DNA from: Phorcus lineatus
Lineage: Eukaryota; Mollusca; Gastropoda; Trochida; Trochidae
Assembly: GCA_921293015.1 (NCBI GenBank)
Contig: OV121081.1
Coordinates: forward strand, 29,825,158-29,889,157
Direction: 5' to 3'
DNA: 64,000 nucleotides
Position numbers and translations under genes: made by a program. How positions within the stretch are numbered: position 1 is the stretch's first letter; each line of letters starts with the position of its first letter. Below are positions 1-12,959 of this stretch, piece after piece. The notes beneath the pieces are model-generated. The model did not search any database and was not told the DNA's origin. It saw only the letters and a list, made by a program, of their open reading frames with translations.

Positions 1-1470
1 CAACAAAGAATTTGGCTTCCAGAAATAGTGTCTTCTCTTATGCATTCAACTTTTAAATGTATTTAAAAGACATGTTTCTAATCTCCTAATGCATTATTTT
101 TTCAAACAACCGTAAAAGCATTTTCACGTGTTTAATAACTGAAATATTAGTGCGAAGGCACTTTAAACTCCATTACCAACACATTCACAGTCAATAGTGT
201 CCATTTAATAGAGTGTAAACAACTGAGCCGATCTTGTCGCAAATATCAACATCAAATATGAAAAGAAAAGAAAAATGTAAGTCAATGATATAGAAAATAG
301 TTTGTCAAAAATGTTAAATGATAAATTCCCATCCTGCAATGTTTTACTATTGTATTGGTGACATGGGAAGAACAAGAGATTTTATGGAACTTCGTCGACT
401 ATTTTAGAATCATTCTGAATTCTACTTGTTAGATAAGTCAATACATTGATAGATAAAACTTTTAATAGCATAATGTTTCGTAGTTATTACCTTATCGACC
501 ATTGATTTTCAAAAATGTATATCCAATAGGTTTTTAAATAATGACCACATTTTACCTATATTAAAGAGTTAATCAATTTAATTTATATAACCACCTCTTA
601 CAAATCCTTAAAAGCTCTAAATATCATTGATAGCATGCGCAGATTCTTCTACCCAAAAAAAAAAACGCTTAACCCAAAAACTCTAACACTAGACCTCACT
701 TCCCAAATTCATATATCCGAGCAAGACTTGAAAGACGTTTCGATCGTTACTTCATGTCCTAAATTTACGGGGTTATTCATAAAAATATCGATCATTTATT
801 GAGACTAACCGCCATTCTCCTGTCGTCAATGGTAAGTGCATTGTTGAGTACTCATACGAAGGACAAACACGATAGTTACTAAGTTACTTCGACACAGACC
901 AGCATTCGTGTGACATTTGTAGAACTGTGATTCCATAGCATTGTGTGTCATTACTTAATGAAATAAAAGCATTTTGATATCATGAAGTTGACGATGAAAA
1001 CTGTGTACTGTCAAAACGATATCGCTTGATCTCACGCATTCGACATATCACGTAGAACAAGTTTTTAGATGATTAATAGAGAATCTCATTCAACTTTTTT
1101 CAACTAGTATTGAACTGTTGAGGCATGTATAGATAACCCCAAACAGGAAGGAGAGAATCATTCTTGAGGACTGTATAACATGTAAATCACTGTATACTGC
1201 ACTGTCATTAGACGTCAAGTTCAGTGACGTCATTTAATTATGGCGTCATCAAGTCTTAGTGTTATGTTTTAGCAAAGTATTGACTTCAGAAATAGGTTAA
1301 GGCACTGTGCAAAATTTTTATCTTTATGAGATATCGCTTGATCGTATATCTGCCTTATTAAAGTTTTTATTGATGAAAAAACTGACATAAAAATGCTAAT
1401 GCATTGTACGAAGAGTGTTATCTTTATTAGTAATCTTGTTTAAATTAAATCTTAAATACTCGACTACGTT
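1..1470. other. Intergenic or intronic, no feature seen
   Basis: AT-rich sequence with many stops in all frames. I see no repeat array, RNA gene or splice-bounded exon here. Confidence 0.5.
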
Positions 1471-1477
1471 ATCCGTG

Positions 1478-1720
1478 TAGATCTCACCAGGCCCGTTAAG
1501 CTAACCGTCAGGTGTGGCTGTGATATAAATCAAATCCACCAATCAGCGAGTTCACCCAAAATTCTTGGGTTGCAGGGGAATTCAACGTCGCTTGTACGTC
1601 AATGTTCTTCAGCACTCGGAAAGCGTTATTTCCCAGCTGTTTTCTGAATGTCGAGATGCCAACATATCCAAAAGGTTCATTGTAAAATGGGAAGATTATG
1701 AGAGTTTCAACTTCTATTAG
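1478..1720 (-). repeat. Dispersed repeat or gene relic, paired with 18.3 kb
   Basis: This segment is homologous, in inverted orientation, to about 18270-18445. Shared blocks include ATCAGCGAGTTCACCCAA, GTCGCTTGTAC and TCAGCACTC, plus a weaker continuation. On the minus strand it holds an 85-codon open frame at 1508-1765 that is broken in the partner copy. It may be an old coding fragment or a mobile element; I do not recognise the protein. Confidence 0.5.
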
Positions 1721-2574
1721 TGAAAATATTTGTAGTTTTATGTATGGCCGTCGAGAGACGCGCATTGTGATAACTTAAAGTTTTCTGCAAGAACCAAATA
1801 TCTCGATATTAACGGACCTGTCATTCGGGTGGTGCCGTTCTTGCTAGTTGCATGTCAATTCATTTGCTGGTTATTAAGGGATACGCATCTTCACAATGTC
1901 AAGGCCAAAACGAAAAGATTTCAAACTCTTCCCAGATAGAGTCTATATCGATACATTTTCATATTGCCGTGGGAAGTTGTGGGATACGAGGCATTTGGCG
2001 TGAACGATATCAGGGCATTGCTGGAGCTTTGCGGATACTAATACGCTGATGTCGCGGATGCTCGTCCCTAACATCTATGAAATAATAATTGCCAGCCACA
2101 AATAAACATATAGTCATAGCTGTAATCTGGTAGCAGTTTTTTCTCCTTTCCAGAGTCAATTGACATTTCAATGTAAGCTTGCAGTAACAGTCATATATAC
2201 TTATATCAACAAAATCTTCATTTATATATAAATATACATATATGTACATCCTGTATGATGATACTTTATAAAGTGATGAATCGCGATTCTTGATATTAAT
2301 CACTTTTGACGCAAATAGAATATATTGAAAATGCCACCGGTATAAGTTTCAACATCAAAAGATAAGTATCGTAACTGTAACACGCAAATTGAACTTTTCT
2401 TATAATTTAATCTGTCTCTCCTACAATGATAGTTACTTAAAGTGACATCTAGTATTTTGATTGATTCGTTTTTGTAAAACATCCCCGACGATGGTGTTTA
2501 TTCGAGAAAATTTTACAAATTCATTGCTTATCAGTTCATATTAGTTAAAATTAAGATATGAAGTCTTGAATTGT

Positions 2575-2645
2575 TATTAAAAACCGGACAATGCACTGCG
2601 GTTGGCGCGTGACAATTAGCCAAACGTATATACTTTCGATAACGT
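2575..2645 (+). repeat. Very divergent relative of the TTAA element
   Basis: The run AAAACCGGACAATG followed by GGCGCGTGACAATTAGCCAAACGTA-like sequence resembles the core of the TTAA elements at 8.5, 11.2 and 39.7 kb. The termini are not recognisable, so this is only a probable fossil. Confidence 0.3.
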
Positions 2646-2799
2646 TCGTCATGAGAAGACAAACCAACGGTTTAGGGTTAGCATTCGAAGTGTAGAAATG
2701 GTATGAAATGCACGAAAAAAGGCAAACGCGCACGTGCATAAGGCCGATGCTATATTTTTTCTTTGATAGCAAATAATTGTTTCCTTTTAGGGAATGAAT

Positions 2800-5750
2800 A
2801 TTAAAGAGAAGTGTTATTATTTGTATTCATATCTGCCCATATTCTATGTAAGCATGTATTAAAGCCAAGTTGATTCTTTTCAACAAAAACCAGTGTCATT
2901 CTCGATTTGGACATATTCTAGCATTTTTTAAACAAAAAAACCCATTGGAAACTTCACTTCAAATACTATTTATACAAATACTTAACTGAATGATTTAATC
3001 GAAAGGATAGAATGACTCCTACACTCCGTTGTTGTGTACATTTCGTGACTACAAATATCATGCGATATTTATTTTGTAAACCGGATCCTTAGAATATATC
3101 AGAGTGTATACATTGTAATAAACAAAAATCTTTTTGTAAAGATGATAAATTCAGTCAAAGCAACAATACGAAATTCAAAACTTGTAAATATATATTTTAT
3201 GATTAAACTAAATATGGAAAGTATGAAATTCAGTAAACTGACGAAAATGAAATTCAAAATTTGTATTTTCATATCTAACCTTTTAATCATTTATTGTAAA
3301 TAAGAAATTCAGTGAAATAAACAAAATTAAAATTAATACCTGTAAATTCATTTTAATCTTTTAACCAACCATGGTAATAAGAGAATCGGCTATAGAACCA
3401 AATGATATTCGAAACCTATATGCATATTAACCTTTAACCAAATATGTTTACAACAAATCCGGTTATACAAACAAATTGAAATTGAAAACATGAAAATGAA
3501 TACGGGAAATTGACACAAATATGGTAAAATCGTTCTATACAAAAGTGAGAATGTCCTTTTATTCGGTGAACGTATACAAGTTAAGGGATGTCACGTTCTG
3601 TCCGGTATGGATCTTTTAAAATCTCGGGGCAGTGTAGAATACAAAGGTTCACTCAAAGGGGCACGCGATTTTTTACCCATTGATTTCACGTATACTGAGG
3701 TCATATACCATACCTCCTGAAAAAATCCGCCGGCGCTTATAGATTTTGACGTCAAGTGAAAGCTTATTATCATAAGCCTTAGAATAAGGACATATAGTGG
3801 GCATATATTACATTAATAGCATAAAACACACATATAAATGGAGCATACGCGTGTCAAATTTGATATAAAGAGCAATTATTATAAGTATTGGTTTGTGTGT
3901 GATGTGATATCGAATAAACCTGTTTTAAAGATAATCAAGACAGGCGATAATTTTTATCGAAACCGCAATAACTGCATTCATAATTCTAACTGAGTGAAGG
4001 CATATTTTTACGTACATGTAAGTTATTGGAACATATATACGTATTTAAATACTGTTTTACAAACATGACAACCCTAACGACATTGAACAAAGTAAATATT
4101 GTTACAGTAATCTTACCATCTGGTTGAACGAAACAGGAATGATCTACAGCTGCATATCAAAGGTTTCTTCACTTACTATCGTACCTGAGTGCAAATATGT
4201 AATTTGGGTTTGGTTTGAACGTCAATAAAATAACGTCAGCAGAACTGACAATGGATCTCCAATTTTCAATGTGTGAAAAAGCTATTTTAAAATTCATTAT
4301 GGGATTGTCTCGTTTTTCGTTTTAAAAATTTCAATTTTGGGGTGATTCAATTGACAGAAATTCCGATTTCCTCAAATTTCGATTTAGATATTCCATTTTG
4401 ACTCTCTGAGAACAAAAGCAGCAAAATCATATTGACTTAATGCAAACAACAAACATGGTTCGTGTTTGAAGCTCTTGATCACATATTAAGGATTTTGTAG
4501 AGAAAAATAAAAATTACTATTTTCAAAATTTTAACCCCTGGTCACTTCAGTGACCCACCAAAAACAATTACGGCTAACTGTTGGGCATGGCATTCGATTG
4601 CGTAAAGGTGCAATGGATCTTCTCTTCTGTATTGAAAATTCTAAATTATCCGTTTCTTTTTCGCAATGCTACGATGCCTCAAAGACATGCAAAATTATAT
4701 GATATTTGCACTACGATACGCAGGTATGTCAACAAACTTTTGGTATGCAGCTGTATATGCTTAAAGAAGGGGGTTACTAAAATTATGTTAACAATTGCTA
4801 AATATCACCTGGCTATAATTTAAGCCAGACGGTTATTTTGGGGTTTGCGGTACTCTATCTTCCCGTCATGAAGGAGTGTGAGTTTGGTATCAGTAGGACT
4901 GACAGATAGCTTATCGAAATGTTGTTATAAGTATGATCGATTGATGGTTTCATATATCCTTTTAAGCATATAGATAAAACGAAAATCTTTATGACATAAT
5001 GCGAAGAAGTATTACAATATAATGGCAGATATAAAAATACAAACTTATATAACAATGCTGCGACCATGTTTGCATTCATCATTATATTGACAAAAGATTT
5101 TTAAAAGGGTTGGACTCTCAGAAGATTGTGGATGTTTTTCAAGCTTGGAAAACCATTTTGTCTCAATATTACCTGTCTCTTTTGGGAACATATATACACG
5201 GAGTTTGAGAATATATTTTCATATGTTTATTCTTTATTCATATTGATCATCTTCTTCCACCTTTCATATATCATCGACATGGATGACAATTTTTTTTAAA
5301 TGCTAAAATGAATTTGGAATGAATCAAATGGTTAATTAAGAGGTTTTTTTATAATAAATGTTTTTTTTACTTTAGAAGAATTTCCAAATATGAAATAAAT
5401 TATTCAACAACTATGTGTCTGCTGTTTCATAACTCTTATGCATTAATAACATATACCATACTTGATGATATTCATCTCAAAATGATAAATACAACCTTGC
5501 CAACCAAAATATGTTAGGGTTTATATTCAAAGCAACGTTATCATTGTTCATAGAACTTTAAAGTAATATTCATTGAGTTGGAGAAGCAAGATTTTAAACC
5601 TATCGTATTGTAAATACGCAGCTGTAATGACAATAATATTCAATAGCTTCTGTAAGACTACACTTTACAAGATCAAATCGATACTGTGAGGGGTCATTGG
5701 CGAATAAAAGTAGATAAGACCGGTCCTGTACATCAATATTTGAAGGAAGA
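2800..5750. other. No feature seen
   Basis: AT-rich sequence; short open frames here lack splice sites, codon character or recognisable motifs. Confidence 0.4.
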
Positions 5751-5759
5751 TATGCCTTA

Positions 5760-7965
5760 AGCGCTATACAGTGGTAACAAATTAGCAATACACGAACATG
5801 TCTGCAAACACAGTTATGTATTATTATGAACAATTATACATACTCTGTATTTTCTCAAAATACCAAATATTCAATTTTAAAAAACTCAGTCGACATGCAT
5901 TTTCATATCAAAATACAAATGAATAGATTTAAAAGAAAATCGAACAATAGCCTGACCATTGTGAACAAATCGGAATGAAACGTCATAACATAAACCCCAG
6001 TTCCATGATCTATATTACTAATCAACACTTACCAACTCAAATTTGTCATTCCTACTGTTTGAAATACGTCCCCAATTGAACGTTTGACTGGTTGGCTTTT
6101 TAGCAGCGGTGCAGGATTTTTACGTACAGTCCCAACTTGTTACGTTAAACCTGGTTAAGCAGTAACTCTTTTTCACAATCCAATCTTTACTTCTTTTTAA
6201 ACGATTTTGGATAAGTGAAAATGTTGAATAAATGATGATTTTTACATGTTCCCGTGAAATTTTACTAAACGAGTTACGACTGCATATGTGTCATAATGAA
6301 CTGATCAGCATTATTACTTTCAACATAGGTCGATATCACTGAATTCATTCTGTTCCTGTGGTTACCTTCTGAAAGACCCATTACCTTACTTTTTCAATTG
6401 TCCAAAGTGTTCCTTCATAAGAAAAGAAATGTATTTCTATACGAAGGGTTACTATTTCAACTCTATATGGAATTTCCATCAAAAGTAAATTCAAAAATAC
6501 TTTGAGACCTAAATGCGTCAGTTCCTTCATAATAAATTCGCAAAGGTTGAATAATTAAATCACTTTGTACGGTACGCATGTTGCTTCTTTTCCAATTTAT
6601 GTATCATAATTTTCAAAATTTGTGTTCTGTTATGTATAAATGTAATGGGGACAAATTTATGTATAAAGGTTTATGAAAATATGTTTACATAATTTTTATC
6701 AGTTCAGTTGACAAGCGTGACCACAACAAAAAGCTTAGTTTCATTTTAACAGGTGTTGTGAACAAACAAAGAGACGTTCAATAAATACGCCGAACTAAAG
6801 ATGCATTAACGATTTTTCTAGGTAATTCGTGTATGATTATATGTGTTCCTAGATACGTATGGCATGTACATAAACATATTGTATGTATTTCTCTAGCTGG
6901 TGATACACGTGGTGAAATGGAATGCGTTTGTTCATGATCGGTGAAACATATCAATTAAAAATGTTGAAAAAAACTGTCCTACAAATGCTATTATCTTGCT
7001 TCAACTCTATACACCCAATGTACTGCAAGGATAGTATGTAAATTGACTGAATGTGTGAACACATGGGCCCGATGGCCTACATAAGGAATATACTGCGTCT
7101 TAAACAACAACTATTGTTAGTGATATTCCCAACATGTTCTTTGTTACCTGTATATTTGCCACAGCCACACATACCGAATAAAGGATTGGAATTACAATTT
7201 TAAAAGATACGGGTTTTTTATCCATTCAAAACCAGCTCATTAGGTAAGTTTTCTGTGTAAAGATCAATGTTGTTGTTCAGCTTCTTTGTTAAACAAGTCT
7301 TTATAAGCTTCCCGTCTTGTAGTACAAAGTTCATATCTTACAAATAATAGCATAACAAAGAAAAGGAATGTTGTCCTGACTCTGTTCATGTTTGTCTGTA
7401 CATATCTCCATAAATGAATTTATGAATTTATGCACTACACTTAGCCTCAAGTGATGCGAGATATTCTAACTGTCACTGTGTATCGTTCATATATGTCTAA
7501 TCTTATTTGATCTACTTCTTTACTTATCAAGGTACCAACTAGTTTACATGTACCTACCTCAACTGTTACATGATAAGACTGTTCCCTGACTTCAACCTTA
7601 CAAAATCACGTGATTGTCTTGATGTAATTTCAAATCATGCTGTTACAACAATTACACATGCTCGTTCAATGAATGTTTGAAGTGATGCATGAGATGAGGT
7701 GCTGCCAGTATTATTGCAGGGAGAAAGCCCGAACCACCATTCTGGCTATGCATTGCGGTGACACCTGCGAGCATTGGCTGGAACTAGCTAACTATGGGTG
7801 GTACTACGCTGAAATCCAGTGTAACATTGCACCCAAACCTTACTGCGTGTAGAACAGTTCTCTACAGCAGACAAAGTTGCCAAGCCCCTGACGGGATTCG
7901 AACCACAGACCTCTTGATCCGAAGCCAAACGCACTAACCACTGCGCTATTCCGCCCCCAAAGTGT
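5760..7965 (+). repeat. Tandem segmental duplication, unit 1
   Basis: First of three head-to-tail, strongly diverged copies of one segment. Landmarks in order: AAATACCAAAT near 5860; 'CAAATTTGTCATTCCTAC' near 6037; ACTAAAGATGCATTAA near 6795; CATATCAATTAAAAATGTTGAAA near 6947; TGTGTATCGTTCATATATG near 7478; GATGTAATTTCAAATCATG near 7620. The same order recurs in units 2 and 3. A SINE sits at its right end. Confidence 0.7.
7692..7960 (-). mobile_element. tRNA-derived SINE, near full length
   Basis: Read on the minus strand the element opens with a tRNA-like head having an A box (TAGCGCAGTGG) and a perfect B box (GGTTCGAATCC) at about 7890-7955. A body follows that is shared with copies at 9992-10122 and 27056-27270, for example the block ATGCATTGCGGTGA on the plus strand. 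It lies at the end of unit 1 but has no counterpart at the same place in unit 2 or 3, so it inserted after the duplication. Confidence 0.8.
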
Positions 7966-8171
7966 TATATGATTGAGCCCTCAACACTGGTTCAAATCTG
8001 TAAAAACCGTTTTAAATTATTATAAACAGCTAGATAGACACTGGTGATTTCTAAAATACCAAATATTCTTATTTACATTAACAACCGGATTTTCTTGTAT
8101 TTTCATCACAAAATAACAATTAGTATTAGTTTTCATTGATAATCGAGTGGCATTCATGAAGTATCTCGTAT

Positions 8172-8352
8172 GAGGAATACAAGGATACTTTATGGATGTA
8201 CAACTTCTTTATTTTCACAATGTCGAAGTTTTGGTATACAACTGTAAAGCCTTATACCTCATGCTTGAGAAAGGTATGAGGGTCTATACCGAAACGTCGC
8301 CATTGTGAAAAATAAAGACGTTGTACATCCACAAAAAATATCCTAGTCTTCC
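8172..8352. repeat. Foldback with PLE-tail-like arms
   Basis: Imperfect inverted repeat. The left arm (8172-8237) contains GGATGTACAAC-TTCTTTATTTTCACAATG and the right arm (8287-8352) its reverse complement. The right arm carries GGTAT...ATACC-GAAACGTCGC, a stem followed by GAAA, resembling the tail stem-loops of Penelope-like elements. The hammerhead core is not intact here. Confidence 0.6.
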
Positions 8353-8482
8353 TTGCCGAACTTTTGTTTTTTTAAGACGGAGTCGTACATGTAATTGACA
8401 TAATAATCTAATTATATAACGTATGTAACACCAACTCAAATCTGTCATTCTTTATATTTACGATACGTTTCTAAAATGAAGT

Positions 8483-8932
8483 TTAAAGAGCCACTCTGTG
8501 AGTTGTTGGAGTCAAACTTTATCAATGGTGTCATTTGATTGCGAAGTATCGACTGTTACCAAAAAGAAAGTTTTAACGCTAATTTGTTTTGTACAGTGAC
8601 AATATGAAGGTAGAACGTCGTAATTAATATCGAAAATTGGACAGTGGCGCGCGTCAAATAGTCAAACGTAATTTTGGAGACTTATCCTAAACAGCCAGGA
8701 GGGCAGTTAGGAGTTGATAGTGTTTGTTAGGTTATATAACTAGTATCCATGTATATTGGACGTGATATCTACACCTCTGTGCATTTATAAGGCTGTTTTT
8801 AGATTTTCATGGAAAATCTGTATTTTGGACATGAAAAGTTCAGATGTTTTGATTTTATATCACCACATATGACATTTAGGTTCGTATCAAAGTTAAATAA
8901 AATGTTATGAAAATCACGGAGTGGCTCTTTAA
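8483..8932 (+). mobile_element. TTAA-flanked non-autonomous DNA transposon, copy 1
   Basis: Terminal repeats AGAGCCACTCTGTGA and TCACGGAGTGGCTCT are flanked on both sides by TTAA. Paralogous sequence near 9555 is uninterrupted at this point (gtttgacttattg), giving an empty-site control. Piggybac and Kolobok families both use TTAA; I cannot choose between them. The internal short frame has stops in this copy. Confidence 0.85.
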
Positions 8933-9282
8933 CTTATTGTCTCGTTAACAAAGGTACAGGACTTTACATTTTGATATTAGAACACCGACCTTATGTGAGT
9001 AGAAGCCGGAATCATACATGTCACTGACAGATATACTAGTTATGTAACCTATTTTAACCATTCACCTTTATTGTTCTCTTAAGGTCGGTAAATAAGTTGA
9101 ACACAGTATTTTGCACGCGCTCAGGTGGTAAGTTTAATGAATACAGGTGTTCAACTAACTTACTCACCTGTAAACAAGTTCAAAGTTTTAAATGTTTGTT
9201 TCTCATATTGAAGATGATTCTTAAAATAACTTGTAAGTTTGAACAGGAGACATTTACAAATGTTTATTCGTCGAAACAGGGG

Positions 9283-9356
9283 ATCGAACCCGTAACTTGA
9301 CCTCTTATAATTGTCTAGTGAGCTATCCACTAGACCAGCGAAACAAGTTGACATGA
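9283..9356 (-). repeat. tRNA-like sequence (SINE head or tRNA pseudogene)
   Basis: The minus strand reads TGGTCTAGTGGATAG, like an A box, and later GGGTTCGATCCC, like a B box. The acceptor stem does not pair properly, so I do not call a functional tRNA. Confidence 0.55.
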
Positions 9357-9991
9357 GGTAGACATTTTAATGACCAATCGGATTTTCGTGCCTAGGTGTT
9401 CCAATCCATTCACACATCCAACTCGGTTGGTAACTATAACAATACCAACAACTCAAATCCGTCATTCTTTATGTTTACGATACGTTTCTTAAATGAAGTA
9501 TTTTATATGAGAAATACTCAACACCAATTTAAATCTGTCATTTTATATACGTTTCCAAATTATGTTTGACTTATTGTTTCGTTAACAACGGTACAGGACT
9601 TTAACCTTTTGTTTTCTTTATAGTGAACTGATAAGCGTTTAAATGATAACTTACAGCAACAGTCAATACCAGTCGATAAAATAACACCGTTGGTAACGTT
9701 TAGCATATGTGACTCAAACAAAACGCTTAGTGACACTTTAGAAGCACTGTAGCCTATACTTTTTTCATGTCATGTTCATGTCTTGAATACTTTATATTAG
9801 TTTTAGCAAAATATATTTACCTCAGAGGTTAAGCATTCCATTACTCTACTCAATTATCCGTAGACATAATTAAAAAGGTGTCACGTTTGGAGCGATAACT
9901 TTATGTCGCAATTTTAGTGTAAACACCTTTTAATTATTCGAATCAGGGAAAATGGGACTAAATTCGTTTTCGTTTGATATGTTAGTTTTAG

Positions 9992-10122
9992 AGGTAAGGG
10001 GAGGTGATCTGGGGTTTAACGCCACTTTCAAGAGTATTTCACTTATATTGCGGCCGCTAGTATCATTGCAGGGAGAAAGCACCATTGTGGCTATGCATTG
10101 CGGTGAAACCTGCGAGCAGTTA
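9992..10122 (-). mobile_element. SINE fragment, tail half only
   Basis: Shares the GGGTTTAACGCC tail, the GCGGCCGCTAGTAT block and ATGCATTGCGGTGA with the other SINE copies, but lacks the tRNA-like head. This fits a 5'-truncated insertion on the minus strand. Confidence 0.7.
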
Positions 10123-10787
10123 GTTTTAGAACTCCTTTTAATAATAAAATAGTTGTTACCATTTGATTTCCTTATCGTTCGATCATGTTATTTCCTTCAG
10201 AAAATGTGAGAAAGTGCCTTTAACAGGCTTAATTGATCAATAACAAGACGTTCAAGAAATGCAATGAACTAAAGTTGTACAATAACATTATCCTTCGTAA
10301 CTCGTGTATGAATATAAGCGTATATAAACGCGTCACGCGCCAAGCAACATAATGTATTGATTCAACCATCTGGTGAAATGCGTTGTGTAACAGAATGTGT
10401 CTATCCGTGGTAGGTGCAGCATATCAATTAAAAATGTTGAAAAGAATTGTCACACAAATGTCATTGCTGTGCTTTAACTCTATACCCCCAATGTACTGCT
10501 TCTTAGACAACTAATGTTAGTGGTATTCCCAACCTGTTCATTGTTACTTGAATACCGGCCACACATACGAAATAAAAGATTGAAAAAGAAATAAAAGATT
10601 TAAAGATATATTTTCTTTCATCCATTCAAAACAAGTTTCCTGTGTGATGATCAATGTTACTTTTAAGCTTCTTTGAGGAACCTGTAAGATTACCGTCTAA
10701 TAGTTCATAGTTCGTATCTTACGGAAATTGCTACATAGAACACCATTATTGTCCTGACTCTGTTCATGTTTGCGTGTACATAACTCC

Positions 10788-10941
10788 CAATCTGATTAAA
10801 ATCAGATGGAATTCCGCTTGTTTAATTTCGTTTCGTTTTATTTCCGTTTCGTTTCGTTTCAGTTAACAAGCTGTTAGTATCGCATATTGATGATGGACAA
10901 ATGTTAAGCGCGCGATACTTCATCTGATTTTAATCAGATTG
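10788..10941. mobile_element. Foldback MITE with 10-bp target duplication, copy 1
   Basis: The termini are CAATCTGATTAAAATCAG and its complement. It is flanked by a perfect 10-bp direct repeat ACATAACTCC (10778-10787 and 10942-10951). The paralogous site in unit 1 near 7398 has one uninterrupted TACATATCTCC. The long target duplication suggests a Mutator-like transposase; that is inference. Confidence 0.85.
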
Positions 10942-11178
10942 ACATAACTCCATAAAAGAATTTACCCAATACACTTAGCCTTGAGTGGTGCGAGATAGTA
11001 TAACTGTCACTGTGTATTGTTCATATATGTCTAATCTAACCTGATCTACTTCTTTACTTATCCACATATAGTAGGCCTATCATATATGCACCTCTATCTT
11101 ACTATATGTACTACCAAATGTTATGTTCATCCGTTGTCGCTTTTATTTATGAATATACCAGTTCTTTCTCTGAAATGT

Positions 11179-11622
11179 TTAAGTTCTATGGTGTCATTTG
11201 ATCGCGAAGTATCGACTGTTACCAAAAAGACACAATTTAAAGCTTATTCGGGTTTTTTACAGTGACAATATGAAGGTAGAACGTCGCAATTATGATCGAA
11301 AACCGGACAGTGGCGCGCGTCATATAGTCAAACGTAATTTTGGAGACTTATCTAAAACAGCCAGGAGGGCAGTTAGGAGTAGATAGCGTTTGTTAGGTTA
11401 TATAACTTGTATCCATGTATATTGGACGTGATATCTACAACTCTAAGCCGTGATTTATAAGGCTGTTTTTAGATATTCATGGAAAACCAGTCATTGTCAT
11501 ATACGATATGTCTTTTGGACATGAAAAATTAAGATGTTGTGATTTTATATCACCACATATGACACTTAGGTTCGTATCAAAGGTAAATAATATGTTATGA
11601 AAATCACGGAGTGAGTCTTTAA
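11179..11622 (+). mobile_element. TTAA-flanked transposon, copy 2, left end shortened
   Basis: The body is nearly identical to copies 1 and 4 and it ends TCACGGAGTGAGTCTTTAA. The first 35 or so bases, including the left terminal repeat, are missing, although a TTAA still abuts. It retains a 62-codon open frame at 11198-11386. Confidence 0.75.
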
Positions 11623-11635
11623 GTCCTCAACTCCG

Positions 11636-12900
11636 GTTACAAATTATCAATGAACGAACAAGTCAACATAAACCGTTATATGTTATTATGAACAGTTAAA
11701 GGAACAATCAGTTTTCTGAAATACCAAATGTTCTGATTTACACTGAAAACAGCTACACGTCTTGCATTTTCATCTCAAAGTGCAAATGAATAGTTTTCAT
11801 TGATGCCCGAACACTTAACTTATGTTTCTAGAAGACGGAATCATACACGTGATGGACATATATATATGAGATATACTCAAAACCAATTTAAATCCTTCAT
11901 TTTTCTACTTACTGTACGTTCCCAAATGATGATGGCTAGTTGTGACGGTACAGGGCCTCCTTTCACAAAGCACTAAAGGGATCTTAGTCACTAAGTCAAC
12001 CTTAGTCCAATGTTAGAGAATGGGAGTTAAGGTTAACCTTAGTAAAGGTTGCTTTGTGAAAGGAGGCCCTGGACCTTAACCTTTTCTTTTCATTCTACTT
12101 AATTGATAAGCAATGAAATGACAACATTCAGCAACAGTCAATACTTGACGATAAAATAACACCGTTGGTTACGTTTAGCTTTATTATGTGACTGAAACAA
12201 AACGCTTTTTACAGGCTTAGTGAATCAAGGTGGAGACGTTACACTTCAAAGTACTAAAGATGCATAAAGATATTTTCTGCGTATTTCTTACGTAACTCGT
12301 TAATATTCGTATGAAATACGTAGCAACACAATGTATCGATTACGCTATAGCTGTTAACAAACGTTGTCTAACAGGATACGTTACTGTATTCAAAATAGGT
12401 GTAGCATATCAATTAAAAAAGCCTAGATACGATTTAATTCATCGATTCAACTCACAAGGAAAGCTTTCTCTGTAAAGCGCAAATCTTTTGTTGAGCTTCT
12501 TTTCACGTGTTTAACAAATCTCGGTAAGAGTAAAAAGTTCATATCAAACAGATAGCGGTTCAAGGAACAATGCGGTCTTGCCTGTGTTCATGTTTGTGTG
12601 TATGTATCTTCATAAATTGATTCATGGACTACGCTTAGCCTTGAGAAATGCGAGAGAGTATAAAAACCTTTTGTATTGTAAATACATGTCTTATCTATTC
12701 TGATCTACTGCTTTACTTATCAACATAAATTGTATTACATATGTACTTACCCGAACTGTTAAATGCTGTGTCACTTCGTTGCCTGTTTATGGTCTCCAAG
12801 TAAAATCCAAATTTCCTAAATTCACGAGGTTGGAAAATTAGTCACGATGTAATTTCAAATCATGATGTTAAATCGATTACACCTGTTCTATCTCTGATCG
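11636..12900 (+). repeat. Tandem segmental duplication, unit 3
   Basis: Third, shortest copy. It contains the AAATACCAAATGTTCTG, GATAAAATAACACCGTTGG, CATATCAATTAAAAA, TGTTCATGTTTGTGTG and GATGTAATTTCAAATCATGATG landmarks in the same order as units 1 and 2. A small foldback is inserted at 11952-12070. Confidence 0.65.
11952..12070. mobile_element. 119-bp foldback MITE
   Basis: Perfect 20-base-scale terminal inverted repeats begin AGGGCCTCCTTTCACAAAG and end with the complement. The corresponding place in unit 2 (GGTACAGGACTTTAACC near 9590) is uninterrupted, so the insertion post-dates the duplication. Confidence 0.75.
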
Positions 12901-12959
12901 TTTAATTGCATATGCTACCTGTCTGGAGAGCGTTATCACAATATACAGGTGTGCCCTTC

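Larger units (their letters stand above)
7966..11635 (+). repeat. Tandem segmental duplication, unit 2
   Basis: Second and longest copy of the unit. It opens with the same 'CTCAACACTGGTT...AAATACCAAATATTC' landmarks as unit 3 and carries the GTCATTCTTTATATTTACG module three times (about 8430, 9453 and 9527), so it also has an internal duplication. It is enlarged by two TTAA elements, a SINE fragment, a 154-bp foldback and a PLE-like foldback. Confidence 0.7.

Noticed and set aside
9283-9356. Functional tRNA gene
   Set aside because: A and B boxes are present but the acceptor and T stems do not pair well; a SINE head or pseudogene is more likely.
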